From assembly GCA_905196835.1 (NCBI GenBank), contig CAJJWN010000049.1:1-20408 (forward strand): a stretch of 20,408 bases of DNA, written 5' to 3'. How positions within the stretch are numbered: position 1 is the stretch's first letter; every line of letters begins with the position of its first letter. Source of the DNA: an uncultured Prevotella sp. Lineage in GTDB: Bacteria; Bacteroidota; Bacteroidia; Bacteroidales; Bacteroidaceae. Position numbers and translations under genes: made by a program. Shown in pieces: positions 15,531-20,408 of this stretch. Below the pieces are notes generated by a model. That model was not told the DNA's origin and did not search any database. It worked only from the letters and a program-made list of their open reading frames with translations.

Positions 15531-16124
15531 ATGACCGACAGCGAACTTTTGATAAAGTCCGAGGACATGCAACGCCGCGCTTGGGACATCATACGGCGGC
15601 TAAGGCTCATGGAAATATGGGCCGACGCCGGGGCGGAAGCACATGTAGTAGGCTCGTTGGCAATGGGACTTATGATGACACACCGCGACATCGACCTGCA
15701 TGTCTATTCCTCTCCGCTGACCGTAGAGGGCAGTTTCGCGGCCATGGCGAGGCTCGCCGAAGATGCGGCGGTGAAGAAGATAGAGTGCCGCAACCTGCTC
15801 GACACCGACGAGGCGTGCATCGAATGGCACGCGTGGTATGACGACGGGCAGGGCGGCGAGTGGCAAATAGACATAATCCATATACTCAAAGGCTCGCGCT
15901 ACGACGGCTATTTCGAGCGCATGGCGGAGCGCATAAAGGCTGCATTGACCGACGATACACGCCTCGCAATACTCCGTTTGAAGGCCGGAACGCCTGAAAA
16001 CGAGCACGTGATGGGCGTAGAATATTATCAGGCCGTGCTGCGCGACGGGGTCAGGACGATGCCCGACTTCATGCGTTGGCGTGCGGAACATCCGGTAAAC
16101 GGCGTTATGGAATGGATGCCTTGA
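15531..16124 (+). CDS. Nucleotidyltransferase-fold protein, function unknown
   Basis: The 197-residue soluble protein shows the minimal nucleotidyltransferase signature: Gly41-Ser42 in VVGSLAMGLMM, the metal-binding pair Asp53 and Asp55 in HRDIDLHV, and a third acidic residue, Asp114, in WQIDIIHI. That pattern is that of the Pol-beta-like NTase superfamily, with all three carboxylates kept, so an active nucleotide transfer is plausible. The substrate is not recognisable, and I see no adjacent HEPN-type antitoxin/toxin partner. It lies downstream of the cob operon but behind a strong inverted repeat; no promoter consensus was found in the short gap. The VOC gene follows after 44 nt. Confidence 0.7.
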   Translation: MTDSELLIKSEDMQRRAWDIIRRLRLMEIWADAGAEAHVVGSLAMGLMMTHRDIDLHVYSSPLTVEGSFAAMARLAEDAAVKKIECRNLLDTDEACIEWHAWYDDGQGGEWQIDIIHILKGSRYDGYFERMAERIKAALTDDTRLAILRLKAGTPENEHVMGVEYYQAVLRDGVRTMPDFMRWRAEHPVNGVMEWMP

Positions 16125-16168
16125 CGGCTGTTTGATTGACTTTATGTAACCAAGTAAACAATAACGTG

Positions 16169-16552
16169 ATGAGAATAGACCACATTGCCATGTATGTAAA
16201 AGACCTTGAAGGGGTCAAGGCTTTTTTCGTAAAATACTTTGGAGCGACGGCAAACGATATGTACCATAATCCGAGAACAGGTTTGCGGACATATTTCCTG
16301 TCGTTCGGCGACGGCGCAAGGCTTGAGCTCATGGCGCGTCCTGATACCGTGGCGCGTCCTCAAAGTGTACTGCTTACGGGGTATATACACGTTTCTTTCA
16401 GCGTGGGAGGCCGTGAGGCGGTTGACCGTTTGACCGAAACGCTGCGCCATGACGGCTATGCTGTAATGGACGGACCGCGCGTAACGGGCGACGGATACTA
16501 TGAAAGCTGCGTGGCGGGGCCGGGAGGTTGCCTTATAGAAATAACCGAATGA
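16169..16552 (+). CDS. VOC (glyoxalase/bleomycin-resistance fold) protein
   Basis: With the start at 16169 the product is 127 residues, the usual size for a one-domain VOC protein with two beta-alpha-beta-beta-beta halves. The four expected metal-ligand positions are all filled: His5 (DHIAMYV), Glu53 (RLELMA), His74 (YIHVSFSV) and Glu124 (CLIEITE). This resembles glyoxalase I-like or dioxygenase-like metal sites; the substrate cannot be told. The longer frame from 16136 adds 11 residues (MTLCNQVNNNV) that do not fit the fold, so the internal ATG is preferred. Confidence 0.8.
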   Translation: MRIDHIAMYVKDLEGVKAFFVKYFGATANDMYHNPRTGLRTYFLSFGDGARLELMARPDTVARPQSVLLTGYIHVSFSVGGREAVDRLTETLRHDGYAVMDGPRVTGDGYYESCVAGPGGCLIEITE

Positions 16553-16599
16553 CATGCCAGCTTGCGGCCGTTCGGCAGTAGGGTGGCGGTATGCGGTGA

Positions 16600-16643
16600 T
16601 GTAAAAGACGGTCTTTTGGCTTGCAAAAGGCCACCTTTTACGT
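16600..16643. repeat. 22-bp repeat array D, left part (2 units)
   Basis: Two contiguous units (16600-16621, 16622-16643) have the core AAAAGRCSGTCTTTT type. They end exactly where the left terminal inverted repeat of the 251-bp element begins; the array resumes on its other side. Confidence 0.8.
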
Positions 16644-16894
16644 TTCATCCGCAGTTCAGGTGTATGGAATATAAAGCCAATAAGCATATACATCCTATTG
16701 TAATTCAGGTGGATGGTAATATGTTTAGGCGGATTTGCAATCCGCCTAAATTTACTATAAGGATTTGTAATCCGCTCAAACCGCACATCTATAAAATGAT
16801 GTATTTTGGTGAGCGGATTGCAAATCCGCATTTAGAAACCGTCGGATTGCAAATCCGACGGAACAAGTATGCTTACACCTGAACTGCGGATGAA
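16644..16894. mobile_element. MITE-like 251-bp element with 21-bp terminal inverted repeats and internal hairpins
   Basis: Perfect 21-bp terminal inverted repeats lie at 16644-16664 (TTCATCCGCAGTTCAGG followed by TGTA) and 16874-16894. Inside are four hairpins built on GGATTTGCAATCC: a 12-bp-arm palindrome at 16724-16750, an imperfect one at about 16761-16777, a 7-bp-arm one at 16813-16829 and a 9-bp-arm one at 16840-16860. The second and third also pair with each other over about 17 bp with one mismatch. A degenerate direct repeat of the left end occurs at 16704-16724. No coding frame is supported. It interrupts the 22-bp array, and CCTTTTAC is found on both sides (16634-16641, 16897-16904), which could be a remnant of target duplication or just the array sequence. 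Confidence 0.65.
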
Positions 16895-16972
16895 CCCCTT
16901 TTACAGTACGAAAGACCATCTTTTGCATGGTGAAAGATGACCTTTTGCATGATGAAAGACGGCCTTTTGTAA
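16895..16972. repeat. 22-bp repeat array D, right part (partial unit plus 3 units)
   Basis: A 12-nt unit remnant (16895-16906) is followed by three contiguous 22-bp units (16907-16928, 16929-16950, 16951-16972) carrying GAAAGACCATCTTTTGCA and variants. The unit phase matches the two units left of the MITE-like element. Confidence 0.8.
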
Positions 16973-17020
16973 GAGAATGTGTAATACGCTGATTGTCAAT
17001 GAGTTATGTGGCGCAAAATA

Positions 17021-17055
17021 AAACGCCTCCGCCAGCACTGCTGACGGAGGCGTTT
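17021..17055 (-). terminator. Rho-independent terminator of the oxidoreductase operon
   Basis: AAACGCCTCCG-C-CAG pairs with CTG-A-CGGAGGCGTTT (14 pairs with one mismatch) around a 5-nt loop. In the minus direction it is followed by TTTTATTTT, and it starts about 32 nt after the gamma-subunit stop codon. Confidence 0.85.
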
Positions 17056-17087
17056 GGTATGGCCTTAAGCCTGTGTTTATACTGTGA

Positions 17088-17630
17088 CTATTGCTTCTCG
17101 ATAATGTCGCGACCGGCCTTTATTGCTTCCATGTTAAGCGGAATGAGGGCGTGGTGACGCTCCGGCAGGGTCTTGTAGAGTGCTTTCTCCACGCCGCTGT
17201 CGCTCACTACTGGGCAAACGTTGAGCAGTCCGCCGAGCACAATCATGTTGAACACCTTTGAGTTTTTAAGCTCCGCGGCCTTGTCCATGGCGTCGATGCG
17301 GTACACGGTGATGTCCTTTCGCGTGGGCGGATTTATTATTCCGTAGCCGTCGTAGATAAGGATGCCGCCCTCCTTTACCTTCGGCTCGAACTTGTCAAGC
17401 GACGGCTGGTTGAGCACTATGGCTATGTCGTACTTGCTTAGGATGGGCGACGATATGCGCTCGTCGCTCACGATGACGGTCACGTTGGCCGTTCCGCCGC
17501 GCTGCTCGGGGCCGTAGGCCGGCATCCAGGTTACTTCCTTGCCTTCCATAAGTCCCGAATAGGCCAGGATTTTGCCCATAGAGAGCACGCCTTGACCGCC
17601 GAAGCCGGCTATTATTATTTCTGTTTTCAT
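17088..17630 (-). CDS. 2-oxoacid:ferredoxin oxidoreductase, gamma subunit
   Basis: The 180-residue protein is the gamma-type subunit of a four-subunit CoA-acylating oxidoreductase that converts a 2-oxoacid, CoA and oxidised ferredoxin to acyl-CoA and CO2. It begins with the nucleotide-like motif GFGGQG (9-14) and carries YGPEQRGG (39-46), both family hallmarks. It is the last gene of the operon, separated from the beta subunit by an unusual 117-nt spacer, and is followed by a strong terminator. Whether the complex is a 2-oxoglutarate (KorC) or 2-oxoisovalerate (Vor) type enzyme cannot be decided here. Confidence 0.92.
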   Translation of the reverse strand: MKTEIIIAGFGGQGVLSMGKILAYSGLMEGKEVTWMPAYGPEQRGGTANVTVIVSDERISSPILSKYDIAIVLNQPSLDKFEPKVKEGGILIYDGYGIINPPTRKDITVYRIDAMDKAAELKNSKVFNMIVLGGLLNVCPVVSDSGVEKALYKTLPERHHALIPLNMEAIKAGRDIIEKQ

Positions 17631-17647
17631 AGTGGTTTTGTTATTAA

Positions 17648-17679
17648 TGGGAGAACTGGGAGATGTGGGAGAGCTGGGA
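17648..17679. repeat. 9-bp tandem repeat between beta and gamma subunit genes
   Basis: TGGGAGAAC, TGGGAGATG, TGGGAGAGC and a partial TGGGA run head to tail with a 9-bp period inside the 117-nt gap. The rest of the gap includes an AT-rich segment (about 17719-17750). In the transcript the repeat reads as CTCCCA-rich sequence about 20-50 nt before the gamma-subunit start. Confidence 0.7.
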
Positions 17680-17747
17680 TTTTCAGGTTGATAATCCTTG
17701 CTTTTGTGTACATTCCCTTTAATTTTTCATTTTTAATTGTTAATTAT

Positions 17748-18515
17748 TCATTCCCCCGTGGTGTCCTTGAGGTCGCCTTTCGGATAGAACTTGAACATGT
17801 TTTCCTTCATCCACTCGTTAGCCTTGACGGGCGACAGCTTCCATCCGCTATTGCAGGTGCTGACAATCTCGACCAGGCTTGACCCTTTGCCGGCCATCGA
17901 AGCCTCGAAAGCCTTGCGCAAAGCCTTCTTTGCCGCGCGTATGGATGCCACGCTTTCAACGCTCTGTCGCGTCACATAGCATGTGCCTTCGAGCATTGCC
18001 GCCATCTCGGTAATCTTCAATGGGTAGCCGTGCAGGTGTGGGTCGCGGCCGTAAGGGCAGGTCGATGTTTTCTGGCCGATGAGCGTCGTCGGGGCCATCT
18101 GTCCGCCGGTCATGCCGTAAATGGCGTTGTTGATGAATATTATGACGATGTTTTCGCCGCGGTTGAGCGCGTGGATTGTCTCGCAAGTGCCGATGCAGGC
18201 CAGGTCGCCGTCGCCCTGGTAGGTGAATACCAGGCGGTCGGGCCAGCAGCGCTTGATTGCCGTTGCAACGGCTGGTGCGCGTCCGTGGGCGGCCTCCTGC
18301 CAGTCGATGTCAAGGTAACGGTAGGCGAACACTGCACATCCTACGGGCGAAACGCCTACGGTCTTGTCCTCCATGCCCATTTCCTCGATTACTTCAGCCA
18401 CCAGTTTGTGTACCACACCGTGCGAGCATCCCGGGCAATAGTGCATCTGGACGTCGTTCATCAGTTCCGGTTTCTTGTAGACAAGGTTCTCCGGAGATAT
18501 TATTTCTGTGTTCAT
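17748..18515 (-). CDS. 2-oxoacid:ferredoxin oxidoreductase, beta subunit (ThDP-binding)
   Basis: The 255-residue subunit binds thiamine diphosphate and Mg2+ in the active site. Visible are CPGCSHG (27-33; family proteins use these cysteines for an Fe-S cluster), GDGD (101-104) starting the ThDP motif that ends at Asn129-Asn130, and MTGGQMAPTT (135-144). The length is right for a separate beta subunit. It begins 23 nt after the alpha-subunit stop codon. Substrate class is not fixed by these motifs. Confidence 0.93.
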   Translation of the reverse strand: MNTEIISPENLVYKKPELMNDVQMHYCPGCSHGVVHKLVAEVIEEMGMEDKTVGVSPVGCAVFAYRYLDIDWQEAAHGRAPAVATAIKRCWPDRLVFTYQGDGDLACIGTCETIHALNRGENIVIIFINNAIYGMTGGQMAPTTLIGQKTSTCPYGRDPHLHGYPLKITEMAAMLEGTCYVTRQSVESVASIRAAKKALRKAFEASMAGKGSSLVEIVSTCNSGWKLSPVKANEWMKENMFKFYPKGDLKDTTGE

Positions 18516-18538
18516 TTCATTGACGATTTAAGTGCTGT

Positions 18539-19618
18539 TCAAAACTTTTCCTTCAATGCCTTTACTATTTCGTCAGGCTCGGGCACGATGCCTCCCAGTC
18601 GTCCGAAGTGCTCAACGGGCGCCCGTCCGTTTACGGCCAGGCGTATGTCTTCTACCATCTGGCCTGCGTTTATTTCCACGGAGAGCACTCCCTTCTTGCC
18701 TTCGGCCATGGCTGCAATCTCTTTCGAGGGGAACGGCCACAGCGTGATGGGGCGCAGCAGGCCGACCTTGATGCCTTCCTTGCGTGCCATTTCAATGGCT
18801 TTCTCCGATATTCGGGCAGCGCTTCCGAAGGCTACTATCAGGTATTCGGCATCCTCGCAGTGCTTCGTCTCATACCTAACCTCGTTCTCTTGGATGGTCT
18901 TGTACTTTTCTTGCAGGTGCAGGTTGCGCTTCTCCATCTCCTCCGGCTGCAGCTCGAGTGATGTCAATATGTTGGGTTTGCGGTCTTTCGTGCGTCCGAA
19001 AGTAGCCCAAGGACATTCCTTCTTGATTTCCTCTTCGGTGCGGCGCGGCTTGTATGGGGGCAGCACCACGCGCTCCATCATCTGTCCGATGACGCCGTCG
19101 CTAAGCAGCATCGCCGGGGTGCGGTATTTGAATGCAAGCTCGAAGGCCAGGTCCATGAAGTCGGCCATCTCCTGAACGGATGCCGGTGCCAGCACAATTA
19201 CGTAGTAGTCGCCATTACCGCCGCCACGTGTGGCCTGGAAATAGTCGCTCTGTGACGGCTGGATTGTGCCCAATCCTGGACCTCCGCGCTGCACGTTGAC
19301 GATAACGCCGGGCAGCTCCGCTCCGGCCATGTATGATATGCCTTCCTGCATCAAGGCCACTCCTGGACTTGAAGACGAGGTGAACACTTTTTTACCAGCA
19401 CCCGCTCCGCCGTACACCATGTTGATTGATGCCACCTCGCTCTCGGCTTGCAGCACCACCATACCTGTGGTTTCCCACGGCTTCAGTTCGGCCAACGTCT
19501 CGATGATTTCACTTTGCGGCGTAATGGGATAACCGAAAAACGCGTCGGCTCCGCAACGTATTGCGGCATGAGCTATCGCCTCGTTACCCTTCAATAAAGT
19601 CACTTCTTGTTCTGCCAT
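18539..19618 (-). CDS. 2-oxoacid:ferredoxin oxidoreductase, alpha subunit
   Basis: With the start at 19618 (MAEQEVTLLKGNEA) the protein is 359 residues and resembles KorA/VorB alpha subunits that form the other half of the ThDP site. Key segments are FFGYPITPQSEI, LQAESEVASINMVYGGAGAG, TSSSSPGVALMQEGISYMAG and PSQSDYFQATRGGGNGDY, then the C-terminal transketolase-like domain with GLLRPITLWPFP. The longer frame from 19660 adds 14 residues that overlap the ferredoxin gene and is unlikely. The start lies 5 nt after the ferredoxin stop. Databases often name such proteins 3-methyl-2-oxobutanoate dehydrogenase VorB, but specificity is not shown by the sequence. Confidence 0.93.
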   Translation of the reverse strand: MAEQEVTLLKGNEAIAHAAIRCGADAFFGYPITPQSEIIETLAELKPWETTGMVVLQAESEVASINMVYGGAGAGKKVFTSSSSPGVALMQEGISYMAGAELPGVIVNVQRGGPGLGTIQPSQSDYFQATRGGGNGDYYVIVLAPASVQEMADFMDLAFELAFKYRTPAMLLSDGVIGQMMERVVLPPYKPRRTEEEIKKECPWATFGRTKDRKPNILTSLELQPEEMEKRNLHLQEKYKTIQENEVRYETKHCEDAEYLIVAFGSAARISEKAIEMARKEGIKVGLLRPITLWPFPSKEIAAMAEGKKGVLSVEINAGQMVEDIRLAVNGRAPVEHFGRLGGIVPEPDEIVKALKEKF

Positions 19619-19623
19619 AACTC

Positions 19624-19854
19624 TTAATCCTCCATTCGTTTTTTGTAAACAGTGATACATCCGTCAGGACACACGATGGCACAAGATGCGCATCCGATGC
19701 AGTCTTCCGGGTTTACGGCCTCCACATAGGGGTAACCGTGAACGTTGACTTTCTTCGCCAGTGCGATTACCGTCTTCGGACAGGCCTCCACGCACAAGGC
19801 GCAGCCCTTGCACCGGTCGGTGTTTACCACAATGGCTCCTCTGATTTTACCCAT
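19624..19854 (-). CDS. 2x[4Fe-4S] ferredoxin-type delta subunit of the oxidoreductase
   Basis: The 76-residue protein contains two full CxxCxxCxxxCP motifs (Cys15, 18, 21, 25 and Cys52, 55, 58, 62), enough for two [4Fe-4S] clusters. As the delta subunit it would carry electrons from the ThDP site to free ferredoxin. It leads the delta-alpha-beta-gamma gene set and ends 5 nt before the alpha subunit. No clear -33/-7 promoter is seen directly upstream, so it may be read from the folD side. Confidence 0.93.
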   Translation of the reverse strand: MGKIRGAIVVNTDRCKGCALCVEACPKTVIALAKKVNVHGYPYVEAVNPEDCIGCASCAIVCPDGCITVYKKRMED

Positions 19855-19877
19855 AGCTTATATGTTTTAGGTTAACA

Positions 19878-19910
19878 GGACGGCCGTCGGCCAAAGGCCG
19901 TTGGCTGTCC
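19878..19910. repeat. Imperfect hairpin between the TPR gene and the oxidoreductase operon
   Basis: GGAC-GCC-CGGCC pairs with GGCCG-GGC-GTCC around AAA, with a few mismatches. One half (19889-19910) resembles a single unit of the 22-bp family (GGCCAAAGGCCGTTGGCTGT). There is no strong T-run in either direction, so termination would be weak at best. A near-consensus TATAATTG lies next to it on the minus strand (19917-19910) without a clear -33 box. Confidence 0.5.
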
Positions 19911-19924
19911 AATTATAGATGTTT

Positions 19925-20104
19925 CTAAGGATTGTACATGTCCTTGCAGTAGTATGCAAGAATGTCGTCGAGCATTTTTTTTGCTTCCGCCGCAGGGCTG
20001 TCAGGGTCAAGCTCGACGGCCTTGATGTAGCAGTTGAGCGCCTCCTGCCAGTTGCCTTCCTTGCGGTAGCGGTTGCCTTGCTTGTAAAACTCTTCGGCGG
20101 TCAT
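19925..20104 (-). CDS. Small TPR-repeat protein
   Basis: The 59-residue product starts [19 protein letters not shown] and carries one complete tetratricopeptide repeat (about residues 2-35, with the Trp/Gly/Ala/Pro positions in GNWQEALNCYIKAVELDP) and a short helix after it. A single TPR usually mediates binding, so it is probably a small scaffold protein; the partner is unknown. Its ATG shares one base with the folD stop (TAATG), which argues for this start over the longer frame from 20206 and for coupled translation. Confidence 0.8.
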   Translation of the reverse strand: MTAEEFYKQGNRYRKEGNWQEALNCYIKAVELDPDSPAAEAKKMLDDILAYYCKDMYNP

Positions 20105-20408
20105 TATTTGTAGTATTCTTTTTTGCCTGCCGCCAAGGTGTTCTTCATCAGCGAGCAGATTGTCATCGGACCTACGCCGCCCGGTACGGGGGTGATGAAC
20201 GAGCACTTGGGGGCAACCTCGCTGAACTTCACATCGCCGTTGAGGCGGAAGCCGCTCTTCTTTGTAGCGTCGGGAACGCGCGTCGTGCCGACGTCGATTA
20301 CCACCGCTCTGTCCTTCACCATGTCGGCCGTTACGAAGTCGGGACGGCCTATTGCGGCGATGATTATGTCAGCTTCGCGGCATTGCTTCTTCGGGGCTAC
20401 GCGGCGGG
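20104..20408 (-). CDS. folD: Bifunctional methylenetetrahydrofolate dehydrogenase/cyclohydrolase, 5' part missing
   Basis: About 100 C-terminal residues are inside the window and the frame is open to the right edge. The sequence [23 protein letters not shown], given here in parts as [14 protein letters not shown] and DFVTADMVK, followed by [17 protein letters not shown] and [20 protein letters not shown], is the FolD NADP-binding domain and its signature PGGVGPMT. FolD interconverts methylene-, methenyl- and formyl-tetrahydrofolate in the cytoplasm. It is cut by the window edge, not truncated by mutation as far as can be seen. Confidence 0.95.
   Translation of the reverse strand, partial: RRVAPKKQCREADIIIAAIGRPDFVTADMVKDRAVVIDVGTTRVPDATKKSGFRLNGDVKFSEVAPKCSFITPVPGGVGPMTICSLMKNTLAAGKKEYYK

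Noticed and set aside
15531..16552. Toxin-antitoxin pair made of the NTase-fold and VOC genes
   Set aside because: An NTase antitoxin of the MNT type is shorter and paired with a HEPN protein; the neighbour is a VOC-fold enzyme, so there is no support for this reading.
19619..19660. 14-residue N-terminal extension of the alpha subunit
   Set aside because: It overlaps the ferredoxin gene and the family starts at the MAEQEV position, 5 nt after the ferredoxin stop.

Overview
The window reads as a chromosomal segment of a Bacteroidota bacterium, most likely a Prevotella-like member of the Bacteroidales. The reasons are upstream elements of the type TTTG-N19/20-TAnnTTTG (the Bacteroidetes -33/-7 promoter) rather than -35/-10 boxes, few clear Shine-Dalgarno sequences, a Bacteroidales-style OmpA protein with a GYASPEG motif, several small outer-membrane beta-barrel proteins, and a ferredoxin-dependent 2-oxoacid oxidoreductase. 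The family assignment is inference; no rRNA or tRNA gene is present to fix it.

Layout. 1-924 (-): an outer-membrane beta-barrel gene cut by the left edge. 1364-3262 (+): a CopA-like P1B ATPase that lacks its nucleotide-binding domain. 3358-4044 (-): a small outer-membrane protein with a possibly leaderless mRNA. 4338-10355 (-): a branched-chain amino-acid operon, ilvD-ilvB-ilvN-acyl-ACP thioesterase-ilvC, with a clear promoter and terminator. 10652-11803 (-): an abundant-type OmpA porin with its own promoter and terminator. 12471-15399 (+): cobU-cobT-cobS-cobC, the complete nucleotide-loop assembly set of cobalamin synthesis, tightly packed and overlapping. 15531-16552 (+): a nucleotidyltransferase-fold protein and a VOC/glyoxalase-fold protein. 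17088-20408 (-): folD (cut by the right edge), a small TPR protein, and the four subunits (delta, alpha, beta, gamma) of a 2-oxoacid:ferredoxin oxidoreductase.

Functionally the ilv operon makes 2-oxoisovalerate, valine, isoleucine and leucine precursors. The oxidoreductase could act on 2-oxoglutarate or on the branched-chain 2-oxoacids, so the two systems may touch the same metabolite pool; this is inference. The ilv, ompA and cob units are standard housekeeping genes. The unusual content lies in the P-type ATPase and between the genes.

Intergenic DNA carries three repeat families. (1) Tandem arrays of 22-bp imperfect palindromes, core AAAGGCCGTCTTTTGCA, sit at 1100-1187, 4179-4266, 12073-12160 and 16600-16972, always between transcription units. 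(2) Two copies of an element with perfect 32-33 bp arms (3261-3352 and 15398-15490) each begin at the stop codon of a + strand gene and probably act as terminators. (3) A 251-bp element with 21-bp terminal inverted repeats and several hairpins (16644-16894) sits inside one of the 22-bp arrays and looks like a non-autonomous mobile element. No CRISPR array, transposase, prophage or RNA gene was seen.
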